From: Hemibagrus wyckioides
Taxonomy: Eukaryota > Chordata > Actinopteri > Siluriformes > Bagridae
Direction of reading: 5' to 3'
DNA length: 64,000 nt
Assembly (NCBI RefSeq): GCF_019097595.1
Contig: NC_080723.1
Location: forward strand, 14,948,511 to 15,012,510
This document shows, one piece after another, positions 38,600-50,575 of the stretch. The translations under genes and the position numbers were made by a program. Below the pieces are notes generated by a model. It saw nothing but the letters and a program-made list of their open reading frames with translations, searched no databases and was not told the DNA's origin. Within the stretch, counting starts at the first letter, position 1. The number at the start of each line of letters is the position of its first letter.

Positions 38600-39500
38600 A
38601 CTGCCATCAGTCCTTTTTGGTTTGATTTTCTGCCTTCAGTACAGCAAACTGTAATATCCTCATGTCCATTCTTATCAGCTAACTGATGTCCTTCAAGGTT
38701 CAGTGCTTGGTCCTCTTATTTTCATATATATATATATATAGGATCCTTTCACACATGCAACTGTTGGAATCAAACCTTACTGCATTTCAGGCCTCAATTT
38801 AGGCAAACGAGACCACAGAACTCACATGTGGGCCAAAACAGCCACTCCATGACTGTCTGAGTGAGGTGGTCTTGTCCAAATTCCAAGCTAACTCCAGGTT
38901 ATTATTTGTATCTCTGCTTTTCTGGCAGACATCTCATAATGGCTGAATGCCAGCAAGACTAAGCTGCTATGTTTCCCTCCTTCAGAAAAGGTGAAAAGAT
39001 ACAAAACCTTGTTGTTGGATTATTAGATATTATTCTCGCTACATGATGCAACCATTACTTCGTGTACACCTACTTACTTCACTACACTACTTTAGACAAT
39101 TACCCTCAAAGAAGGCCACCCAGGTGCTTGTTCAGTTTCTTGTCATTTCAGTAATACAGCAACTCACTACTGCCTGGTCTTCCTGAAACCTCATGTACCT
39201 CACAAACAACTGGGCGCAATTCTAGTCACTTTAAGACCTAAGGAAGACAAACAAGTTTCTCTTATGCATTATTTTTTAGATGGTAGAACTTGTCCTGGCT
39301 GTCCAAACAGTCCAATCAGACTGAAAACCTACTTCATTAAGCACTTACAAATAGTTTTACTTACTTCCTTATGTATGTGCTAGCTTCTTTAGCTTCTTAT
39401 CTTTGAACTCAAGCCAATGTGGACTAGTATGTGGATTTGTGTTCCAAGTATGCAAATCAGTTCAGTAGGCCACTCTGGATAAATGTGTCTAGAAATTCAA
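38600..39500 (+). mobile_element. L2-like LINE remnant
   Basis: At 38679-38726 the plus strand encodes LTDVLQGSVLGPLIFI, the RT motif (PQ)GSVLGPLLF. At 38942-38990 it encodes WLNASKTKLLCFPP, the family's LN.SKTE motif. Near 39130-39200 it encodes decayed ATQVLVQ..YSNSLLPGLPETS. Sequence at 38745-38890 does not fit and may be an insertion. The end near 39460 (CTCTGGATAAATGTGTCT) resembles the 3' end shared by such LINEs and SINE tail type B. Many stops; dead. Confidence 0.72.
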
Positions 39501-39897
39501 TTAATATGAATATAAATGTGACTATATCTGTTGCTAAGTTATTCTGATTCACACCGATGACATTGTTGTTAGCCTCTCACAAGGTAGAGATTGTAATAAA
39601 GTATGATGAATTCTTTAAAGCTTTAATATGGAAATTAATCAGTTTAAGTGCTAGATGAAAGTCTGTCAATTCCAGGGTTAGGTGTTCTCTTTATTAAAGA
39701 CTTTGCTAATAAAATATATCCAAATCCATAATATTTATTTTTTGTCACTTAAATCCTACACAGGAAACCAATCTTGAAAAATAATCCAAAACAGACTCAT
39801 TTTCTAGAGTAGTTTCAAGGATGAAATAAAAATTCTTTTTTTTTTTTTTTGTCCTTCAACATTTCTGAAGGATACTTCAGGGATACGTGCTCCAACA

Positions 39898-40258
39898 TGA
39901 CTAACCTCACACGCCACCAGAGGACCACAGAGGTGTAGATTGCATCGGAAATCCGTCGATGCTGTAAGCGTATGTGGTTTGGAGGAACAAAGGAGGGGAT
40001 CTCAAAGCATTGTCCTCATGAATTCTTCACAAGAGAGAAGAGTAGAAACCTCAGGATACATTTCCTCATGCGCTATTCATAGCACCTGCCAACCAACTAC
40101 AAAACAGCACCTGGCAGAGATTTTTGCTGGAGAGAATCCTCCCTCACCTCATCATGTGGCAATAAATAGTGTGAACTGCATACGTTTCTTTAAAAGAGTG
40201 TTGGCACAGATTCACATAAAGGTGTGATTGTATCTCTGGTGGTGTGTATTGTGTGTGG
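39898..40258. repeat. unnamed repeat Y, copy 2
   Basis: Diverged direct copy of 38004-38410: TGACTAACCTCACAC, GTAGATTGCATCGG, CTGTAAGCGTATGTGG, AACTGCATACGTTTC and AGTGTTGGCACAGATTC in the same order. The two copies flank the L2-like remnant at 38600-39500. Confidence 0.6.
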
Positions 40259-42110
40259 AGCAGTCTTGGGGAAGCTACTATGCAACTGTAACTTGTCAAG
40301 CTACAAGCTGCTCATGCTTGAAAATATCTAAACTACAGAGAAACTAGCAAAGAATAGCTAGCTACATTCCAAAACTACATAGAAACTGCTTTGTCAAACC
40401 GAGTAAAATCAACTGTGAATAAAAATGTCGATATTTTATACATTCCATATCAACGATCTTGCTTCACTGTTTATAAACACGTTTCTATTATTTATTTAAT
40501 ATGAATGTTTCATACGCAGTTAATATCACTTACCTGTACCACTAGCTAAAGTTAACAGATAGTAATACAGAAAATACTTCATTTAAGAGCTACATTTGCT
40601 GCAACATTTGACTGATATTTCTTATTGGCTAATATAAGCTATTAGGCTAATACTTACCTGAAGTCAGCTGTCTTGACCAAAACAGATGCCTATGTTGTAA
40701 AATTCACTGCTTCAACAATACAAACTAGGTGAAAGCATCCTCTGTTCCTGTAACTAAATGCTGAGGTACAACTTTTCAGACAGGTCTGTGCAAGCTGAGG
40801 TGCACCTACACAAATACTGTGCTAAATAGAAACATTTAACTTGGCATATTGAGAATTGTGTAATTCACTTGGTTGTGTGGAAAAGGGAAAAGGCAGCGTA
40901 GCTTTTGTTACAACACTCCTTGGTGGAAAAAAAGGAGTTGAAAAATATATTATTTTTTAAAATAGATTAGCTACTGCAGTGCTACTAAAGTATTGCTAGT
41001 AACAACAGTAAGCTAGTAAACTATCTACATCCCAAAACCAGGTGTGTGGGCAACAATATCAGGTATTAAAGTATTAAAGAGAAATAAAGTTCAGTAGCAT
41101 TATCTCTAATATCAAGCTTACCAAATAGGCATCCGCTGCTAACTAAATGACTGTTGCAACTCACTGGTTTCAACCCAGCTCTGGAGCTAGCATCAGCTGT
41201 GGAGCAAGCATTAGCATGACATTTGCTGCTTGCTTAGCTCGCAGTCACTCATCATCATCTGAAGAAGAAGAAGAAGAAGAAGAAGGAGAAAAAGAAGCCA
41301 TGTCTGGTGTGCTTGGTTTGACAGCAGAGCACAAGGCATTCATTACTAAACAGCTTCATGACAGCCAGAAAAGGTTTATGGTCATTGAGCAGGTGGCTTA
41401 TGGCAAACAAATGAAGCATAGGCAGTGGTAAATGGCTAGCCTGAAGCTCGTAATCTGAAAACGCTCCAGAAAATGCACTTAGAATGCTCTTCTTGTGATA
41501 GCCTGTGGCTCATATCTTATAATTACTCATGCAATCACACACTATTTTATCATTACACTTTGGGGCGGATGTAATTACAGCAATAATAAACACAGACCAA
41601 TTCAGTTCAGTTGTTGTCATATACTCATTTGAACAGCATTCACAAAATTTCAGCGGTTAGTCCTAAAAGCTCGGGATTTCCCTCATTACAAACGGAACAG
41701 CTGAAAGATAATACGTCGGTTTTTTGTGGTGTTCAGAGTTGAGTTATGTGAGTGCAGTGAGGATAGATCAGACAATAACTAACATCTCAGTAAAGCGTAA
41801 ATGATAAATGTAATTAATAATTCATAAGTTGCATATCATTTATGACTGTACAAATGTAACTGATCAGTTACATATACATATGATAATAGTACATCGTGAT
41901 AGTAGTAATAGTAACTAGTAAGATGAAACCAGTATTCAGATGTAACTAGTGACCTAATTTAAACACTATTCAGACATTATGTGTGAGTTCCACAGTTGGG
42001 GTGGAGTTTGCTTTAAACAGAGACACATCTCACTTATCTATATCATCTCACTTATCTATGCTTTTTAATAAGCTATCAAAGAATGTGGGTGCAATCTACA
42101 ATTATTAATA
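40259..42110. other. non-coding stretch with an acidic chance frame
   Basis: The frame at 41147-41431 encodes a (Glu)8-containing peptide over a GAA repeat. No family was recognised, and I do not call it a gene. Confidence 0.5.
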
Positions 42111-43537
42111 CACTGTTCAAAAAATTAAGGAAACACTTGATCAATACAGTGTACAGTAACACCAAGGCAATTAAACTTCAGGGATATCAGTCTGTCCAGT
42201 TAGAAAACATGATTGTGAATCAGTTTAATTTGCTTTTGTGCAAATAAAAGTGTTAACAGATGCACTGGAGAGGCAACAGCAAGACAACCCCCTTTCTGTC
42301 AACTCCTTTCTGTCTGCTTTGTCTCTAGTTTTGTGTTTTGTTGAGGTCCTTGTCACTACTTGAAGCATGAGGCAGTATCTGAGGTTGCACAGGTAGTCCA
42401 GCTCTTCCAGGATGGTACATTCATATGTGCTGTTTCAAGATTTGGTGTGTCTCCCAGCACAGTTTCAGAAGCATGGAGGAGGAGATACCGGGGATGGGCT
42501 GATTCATGAGGATAGCTGGACAAGCCTGTAGAAGGGCAACAACCGGGCAGCAGGACCAGTATCTGCTTCTTTATGCAAGGATGAACAGGAGAGGCACTAC
42601 CAGAATCCTACAAAATGACCTCCAGCAGACTAATGTTGTGCATGAACCCAGTGAGGGTGACATGAGGGCCAAACCCCTTCTAGAGGGACCTGTACTTACA
42701 GCCCAGCATCATGCAGCTTGATTAGTATTTGCCAAAGAACACCAGAATCAGCTGGTCTGCCATTGGTGTCTCTTCACAAATGAGAGCAGGTTTACATTAA
42801 GTACATGTGATAGACATAAAAGAGTCTGGAGACACCATGGAGAGCATTATGCTGGCATCAACATCATTCAATATGACTGGTTTGGCGGTGGGTCAGTGAT
42901 GGTCTGAAAAGGAATTTCCTTAGAAGGACACACAGATTTCCACATTCCAGCCAACAGTACCGTTACTGTTAGGTACCCGGATTAAATCTTCAGAGCCATT
43001 GTCAGACCTTAAACTGGTGCATTGGGTTCCTCCTGATGCATGACAATGCCTAGCTTGTTGTGGCCAGAGCATGTAGGCAGTTTCTGGATGATGAAGGCAT
43101 TGATGCTATTGACTGGCCCTCACGTTTCCTAGACCTGAATCCAATTAAGAACCTCTGGGATGTTATTCATCAGAGCAACTAAAGCCATCAACAAACTGTC
43201 CAGAAGCTCAATGATGCTCTGATCCAGGTCTGGGAGGAAATTACCCAAGACACCATTCACGATCTCATCAGGAGCATGTCCAGGCATGTGGGGGTTATAC
43301 ACACTACTGACTTACATTATTGAGTTACTGTGATTAAATTCATGCAAGTCATTCAAACCGGTGTGATTTTGAATCCAGCCCTCAGTGGGTTGATTATTTT
43401 GGTTTCCATTGACCATTGTCACATCATTTTGTTCTCAATAAATTACACAATGGATATAGGTATAAAAAATTTTTAACTTGAATATTTCATTCAAGATCCA
43501 ATGTGTGATTTAAGTGTTCCCTTAATTTCTAACAGTG
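42111..43537 (+). mobile_element. near-full-length dead Tc1-like transposon, second lineage
   Basis: The termini CACTGTTCAAAAAATTAAGG and (reverse complement) CACTGTTAGAAATTAAGGG are inverted repeats flanked by TA on each side (42109-42110 and 43538-43539). The length of 1427 bases is near that of intact copies. The transposase reads on the plus strand from ATG at 42367 (MRQYLRL), but frameshifts and stops are frequent. Recognisable pieces are [20 protein letters not shown] (42590-42650), a GGSVMV-type segment near 42890, and a DLNPIKNLWDVIHQ-type segment near 43130-43180 in which the catalytic Glu of PIENLW is Lys. Confidence 0.88.
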
Positions 43538-44241
43538 TATAAACCAGATATGCACTGATTTGTTGGATAATGCCAATTAGGACTATTTAAGCGGGAATAT
43601 ATTGGCGCTCAAAGATTAATGTGTGGAAGGCAGACGATGAACAAATGATGCAACATTACTCCAGCTATTTTTTGTGCTATTATACACCAAAAACCTTCAA
43701 GAAAACACCCCTGCAAGACTTACACACACATACTGTATGCTGTGAGACATGAGCTACTGTCAGAACCATCATTCTGGAGGACACTGCAGTCATGCTTTGC
43801 TGCTCCTGCAGTGATGAAACTTTTGATCTCTGGAACTAACTTTCTCAGCCCAAGTGAAAGCTACAGATCTTCCCTGTAGGAAATGCCTTAGTCTGGCCTA
43901 GAAGACATTAGAGGGATGGTGTGGGAAGACTTCAAACTGGGCATGTAGTGTGAGCATGTGAAGGTTCAACTCCCAAATGGTGTTCACCATTTTACTCTTA
44001 CATTTATTTTGTTGCCAGAGTTGTTTATCCAGTGACTTCAGGTCAAGAATAAGGCAATCCAAGCACATAGGCTTTAAAGGAGTTGACAGCTGGAAGCAGG
44101 AACTAAGGAACTAAGAGGACTGCAACTTAATACAGAGTTTTTGTGCTCAAAACACTACTTACAAACACCGGCTGTGGTTAAATTATGCAATAAACACCAT
44201 GCGAAATACCATGAATCCATGAGTGAGAGAAGACACATGCA

Positions 44242-44270
44242 ATATTATTATTATTATTATTATTATTATT
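44242..44270. repeat. (ATT)n microsatellite
   Basis: About nine perfect units. Confidence 0.95.
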
Positions 44271-44416
44271 AAAGGTTGTATGAGTTAACGCATTAATGTT
44301 GTACTTGCCAATATCATAATTAAAAAGAAAAGAATTTAAAACATAAAAGATCTCCAAAATATTGTGTATGAAAGTTAATTGGCCGTGAACTGTTACCTTT
44401 GTTCTGTCAAATGATG

Positions 44417-44556
44417 ATTGGACAAACCTGATGCTTAAGTAACCAACCTGTCATTGTATAAAAGTCTGATCCAGTGTCAGCTCTCTTCAAGAACTCCTAG
44501 CCTACAGCTAGCATTTGATCAGTCATTCAGATCTATTCAGCACAATTACACTACAG
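44417..44556 (+). promoter_or_regulatory. orphan core promoter with candidate non-coding first exon
   Basis: An inverted CCAAT box (ATTGG, 44417-44421) lies 40 bases before a strong TATA box (TATAAAAG, 44457-44464). This fits a start site near 44487, in TCTCTTCAAG. From there about 70 bases run to CTACAG|GTGAGA (donor at 44557), a good splice donor. No ATG-initiated frame or downstream coding exon was recognised on the plus strand before pcgf3. It could be the first exon of a lncRNA or of a gene with exons I did not detect, or a solo LTR promoter. Confidence 0.4.
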
Positions 44557-45879
44557 GTGAGAGTATTTTCAGGTGAAAAAGGATTAGTTGTATGAAAATC
44601 ATACCACGTAATGAAACTAATAAACATTGGGAGTTAAAGTTATTTTAAGAACCTGTCACAGTATACTTTTCCAGCAGGGTTTCCCGGAGCATGTCTACTT
44701 GTTTAGACATGAGAGTAAAGAATGGTTTTTACACCACAATGCAAAAACACGAAAATCCATATCGATAATGATCCTTAAAAAGTGATTTATACATCTAGCC
44801 TTTATGAGACAAATATTAAAACTTAAAATATGTAAATTTCGAACCCCTAATGCTTTAAATGTGCTTCTTGATCAAGTTTTTTTTTTTTCAAGTGCTTAGC
44901 TAAAAGCTATAATATTTTATGAATATGATGACATGTCCCTTATAACACACTATATTGCCAATGTCAAGTTTATATTGTACACTCCAATACGGTATCCTTT
45001 CTTACACCTTTGTCTTTGGATTGTCGGAAATGATTTACTAGTCATCTTTTCTTTCATTTTTCCATATTGAGAGAACCATTTCCCAAGTTCAGTTTAAATC
45101 CACCAAAACACTGGCACCAGTGTAACACCACTACAACTAAATCAGTGTTACATCACAACAGAAAAAGAACAATACAGTTGCCTTGATGTGTGGAAGGTAT
45201 GGAGGTGAAATAAAAATGAATTGCAGTCTGGTCCTCTGAAATGTTCCTCAATGTCGGAGTCATGAATCAGAGTCTGATGTCACCAAACAGCCCCAGATTA
45301 CATCAACCTTTAATTATTGCATGTTTACAGCCGCATTCAGATCTCGGCCTGTGTGTTTATCATAGCGACACCGTTGCAACATTCACTCCTTCTAACAATG
45401 TCACAATGTTTGTTTAGTAAGAGAAATGCCACGGCCATTTGGCCCAGCAACCAAATAACACAGCAGGAATGAAGTGCACTATTTGTTCTCCCTGCTTCAT
45501 TAGACCCGTGCTATTGTGGCATGGTCAGAAAAGAAATGAGTGGAAGAAAAAGAGCATATGCTAGGCTCATTACCTCCCTCTAGATCACGCAAATTCATTT
45601 CCACTTTGGTAAACCCCTCAATGACCCATTCAAACTGTGTGTGTGTGTGGGCCTGCATCTGTAGACTGTAATTTCTTTCACACATGCAGTTGTACCTGTA
45701 AATGTTCCAGCAATTCACCAGGATAGAATAGAACAGGATAGACTTTCTAGTGCATTATATCAATTATATTAATACAGTGTTATCTATTGGTAATGAATTC
45801 CACTATATAATTTTTAAAATGTAAGTCAAATGCGAAACGGACTAAATCTGGAACGAGATGTTCAACACGGGTGTGATTA

Positions 45880-46050
45880 TGTGGCAGCTTAGTAGTTAAG
45901 GTGTTAGACCACTGATTGGAAGGTTGTGAGTTTAAATCCCAGGTCCACCAAGCGTCCACCCCTGGGCCCCTGAGCAAGGCCCTTAACCCCTTAAAATGAG
46001 GTAAAAAATTGTTCTGGATAAGGGAGTCTGCCAAATGCTGTAAATGTGAT
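45880..46050 (+). mobile_element. tRNA-derived SINE, tail type B
   Basis: The head GTGGCAGCTTAGTAGTTAAG (box A region) and GGTTGTGAGTTTAAATCCCA (box B GTTTAAATC) are tRNA-like. The central CTGAGCAAGGCCCTTAACCCC is shared with the type-A SINEs, but the 3' end is TTCTGGATAAGGGAGTCTGC..AATGCTGTAAATGTG, a different tail. Confidence 0.85.
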
Positions 46051-48737
46051 TGGTCAGGTGTCCTAACCAATTCTAATAGTAAATCAAATTTCAATAAACG
46101 TGGGCTATATTTATTCTAATATTAATTCTAGTAAAAAGTCTTTAAAAAAAAGTATTCATTGTACTTTTAATGCTAATTCAAATCCAAAAAAAGATGTTCA
46201 AACAGGGTCTTGTGATTACCGTGTTCACGGATTCCTTATAAATAATCCACTCTTCTGCTATTCATTATTTAGGAAGTTGAACTTTTCTGTTAGGAAGTTC
46301 GAATGCAGCGTGTGGCTAGTGCTTACTGCAAATACTGAGTAGTCATGCAGAGTCGTTTCTAATAACATACCTACACAACAGAGAGAAATATTGATATTGC
46401 CCCAGGTTTTTGTCTTGCTTGAAGTGCTCTTCTGTATAAAAGACTTAGGAGTTAGTTTCAGCTAGCTAAATCATTAGCCTCATTTATTTACTAGCTCACG
46501 TGCCGTGACAATCCTACAAACTAACAATCAAAACAGAACAGCGATCAAAATCTCGGACATGACGAACCTCTGAATATTCAGTTTTAAGAAATGAGATATG
46601 CCAGTACACAGAGATTTCCAAGCTGCAGTGTTATGGTAGATTTCTGTATTTTCCCCCTGCAGGAACACGCACAGAAGAATCATCGAAACTGGACTCCGAT
46701 CTGGGTTCTTTTAAGGCATTTATTCATGAAATACACACTTTTAAATTTTTCAACAAAAGCGTCCATAAAATTGTAAGAAACTCCAGCCTAGTTTTAAACT
46801 CAGACTCCTTTAAGTGTAGCCATGGAAACCATCCTTATTACATGTGCAATAAATAATCATAATACAGTTAATGAAGACACAAAAAGAAACATGGCACCAC
46901 ATTAAGTGCCAAAGTTTAACCCCCAAAGGAATAAGTTGATGAGAATGAAACATTAATGTAGAATGTGTGTGAGATGAGGACTGAAAGTATTCGTTCAGTG
47001 ACCTGAGCACCTGACGGAAACAGAAAAAAAAAAGCAATGGAGTTTCTTGAGCTGAAACCAGGATCCATCTGAGAGATGTATATTGCACATTTTTCCTCCT
47101 CATAAACACAACGAAGCATCCGAGCAAAGATGAGACACTCTCGCAGTCGAACCTGATCAGATTTACAGCAGGAGTGTTGTAGCCAAAGAGCAATAACACA
47201 CACATCATTTCAATGGAATTATAGGCGTAAGACTACATGCAGAAAGACAAGAAAGGACAGTTTTTATGTGACGTTCATTTTTTAAGCCCTGTATGTGTTC
47301 AAAAGAAAAAACACAACACAAATAACTGAATGCAAAAAAAAAAAGGACACCAGATCTCATGACATATCAAAAAACAGGCTACTGCAGAGAGTCAATTATT
47401 TTTACAGTATAAATAAATACAATTTAAAAAACAATGGACAGTATTTATGGCTCATAGGAAGGTGCCACTGTCAAGGTTGGTCCTGAAACTTGTCATTAAT
47501 GCAATTAGAAAGAATAGAACAAGATGTTTAAAGAAAGCCAGGTTTAAAAAAGGTGGAGAGGTCGGTGCCTTGTTAAGACTGATGGGTGTAGCCACGCATG
47601 TAACTGAAACACCTGGCAACCCGCAATCACTGACCAAACGTTTAGCACCTTTCAATCAGTGTCACCATGGCAATACGTTCAGGATGCAGTCCTAGCAGAG
47701 AGGCTTGCTGGTGAAGGGCTTTACAATGCCTCTCTCTGCTGAAATATCCATCCTTCCCCTTATCAGGTTCTTCACTCAATTGTTTAACAACGCACACGCA
47801 GGTTGAGGGATTAATGGCCAGCTTAATGTAAGGTGAGAACATTCAGAGGTATGAGAAATGAAAAAGAAAAACCTGAAACTGCTGAGCTTTTAATAATAAT
47901 AATAAAAAAGAAAAGAAATCCACTAAATCGTGACCGATCCAGTATGATCGCCAAAAAGGGAAGCGTCTAAACAAAAGACCACACACGCCAGCACTGAGGC
48001 GTCTTGGCACTGTCCAGGTCTCTAAACAGGGCCCTCAGAGTGCCGGGCATTCGAAGAGCACTCCCATAATCTTCTTACAGCCTGTCTGTCAAGTATAGCA
48101 CTGATGTCTTAATGCAGGCCTGAATAGCTAACACTCCCTCAGATACACTGCAGGTGTGAGATTTTCACTTTCACATGCAAAACAAAAACAAACCAAAAAA
48201 GAAAAAATCTTGTGCCTGTACAGTCTTAACAGTTTCTGCACTTCAGCCCCAACAGGGTCTGAAAAAGGCAGGTGGAGCTGTGTTTAGAAAAAGCTTAGGA
48301 GTAATGAAGCTTTGCCGGAAACTGTTTTTCTTAGTTGCATGGATGGGGATGGATGGTGCAGTCGTGATATTTCTGCTTTTACTAACACAAGAAAAAAAGA
48401 ACATATGGGTTTGTGTTGTTGTCCCCCCCACCCCACCCCCCCCACACACACAGCCTGGAGAAATGAGCTTGTACAAAATTCAAGAGCACCAGACACAGAA
48501 AAGCGACTCTTTTTACCATCCACTGCTCCAATGCAAAAGCATACGCTTTCTTTCTTTTTTTTTTTTCTTAACAAAGTGTATAAAACATTAGCACCATTTA
48601 TCAGCTCAAAAGAAAGACAGCACCACCGGCCTTCTCCACGAAGAAACGGAGACGTAAGAAAAACACACATCCGGACCACTTTCCATTAATCCTGAACAGT
48701 ACTCATCTAATAGTAAATGAGTACATGAAATAATACA

Positions 48738-48779
<42 letters not shown>
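48738..48779. repeat. (AAT)n microsatellite
   Basis: About 14 perfect units, in the pcgf3 3' region. Confidence 0.96.
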
Positions 48780-48780
<1 letters not shown>

Positions 48781-50480
48781 CATGTGCTTGTTCCGTTTCG
48801 GACTATTCACGGTGAATTGCTGGCCTGGTTTCATGATTTCATCCAGTAAATAATACAATGACTTATCACCAAAATGAGACGGCTGTAGTTAAGGTGTGGA
48901 TTGCTCATGAACCATTCAACAGGACTAGGTCATAAAAGACCTAAAAGATACAAAATAAGCAGAACCTGTGCTTTAGAAAACAGTAAAGCATAACATTTCT
49001 TCATTACATACTGACATAGTTCACATTATAAGACATCGAGAAACGTAAGCACGTCCAGAGAGAAAGGATAAAAACACATTACAGGCAGGAGATCTGATGC
49101 GAGACTCTAGTCTTCAACATAGAACAAGATGTGGAGTAACTTTGAGAACCAAATAAAATGAGATTTGGTCAAGCTGGTTTTGGCATTTTACCCGTGTGAA
49201 AGTAGACACACTTGAATGAGCAGCTAGAAGACCTCTTATTTACCACTTCATTCCCTGTCTACCGAGTAGGTGGTGTTTTTTTTTTGTTTTTGTTTTTTTC
49301 AATATATATATATATATATATTCCAAAAAGGAGACATTTTTAATAAAAATGAGATATCAAATCTCAATATCAAAACGTGATTGTTATTTATTTCTTCACT
49401 GAGTATAGCTGAGAGGAAAACGGTACTGATAGTACTGATAGAGAGCCCTTTAGACCTCGCTTGTAAGAGCTTCTGTAGCAAAGTCTGAAATATTATGAAT
49501 CGATGCGTCTTAAAAGAGGGCTCCCGGTTTTTTAAAAAAATAAGAATTGTTAATTTCTGAAAACACAAATGGTTGACAAAACGGCAATTTCCGATTATTA
49601 AATACTTTTCTTTCTTTCTTTTTTTTTTCCTTTATGATCTCTCCATTTTGCCTTTCACACAGCTTGCCATACAGAATAAACATGAAGCCTGAAGGGTGTT
49701 TTTGAGCCTTTGGCACTAAAAGTGGCAGAACACAAGAGGTGAACTGTACAGATGGATACTCATATGGATTACATTCTTTCTGTAGAGGAGTGGGCTACTA
49801 AAGCTTCTGTGGAAACCTAAAATGCTTAAAATCCGCTTCTGCTAAACATATAATAAAGCCTATGTATTGCATATATGGTTCTAAGACTGGGTGTGGTGTG
49901 GGGGAACCTCAGGGACGGATGCTAAGATACAGATACAGTCTTCTGCGCTGCATCATGTCCACGTCCGTGTCCAGACACAAACCCTATAGAAATGTATCGC
50001 CTAGTGTATTTAAACACACTTCAAAACAGTACACGCTTGCCCTCCGAATACAAGCTACTGTTTCTTTCTTTCTTTTAATGCAGGCAGTTTGTTCATTTGA
50101 AGAGTGTGATATTTTGCATGACTAATATGCCTTAAGTTAACGATCCATCATTAGACGACATTAATAACTCCGCGATGGCAAATGAATAACTTGGGAGAAT
50201 GGTTTAAAAGCACTTTGTCATTTCACAACTGCTTTCCAATTTATAATCACTGCCATTATCCCCACACCGACACTAAACACCCCCCTTCGATCACACAAGG
50301 GGAAAACAAGTTTGTGTGTTCAGTGAGATAAAGGTACCATCCCCTCTGATAAAGGACACATTCTGATAAGGAATCTCACTATGCAAATAGTCTTTATGTC
50401 CCTATATATTCACACATCTGACCATTTAAAAGAATGTTTGAGGGGGAAGAAAAACAATTAACACCAATTTTGCACCTCAA

Positions 50481-50481
<1 letters not shown>

Positions 50482-50531
<50 letters not shown>
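50482..50531. repeat. (AAT)n microsatellite
   Basis: About 16 units, just left of the short Tc1-type element. Confidence 0.96.
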
Positions 50532-50534
<3 letters not shown>

Positions 50535-50575
50535 CAAACTAGGATGTGTTTGGCATCGAAGCAAGAAAAAAAATG

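Noticed and set aside
48175..48689. Overlapping frames of 125-138 residues on both strands
   Set aside because: They lie in the pcgf3 3' region, depend on A, T and C homopolymers, and have no recognisable motif.
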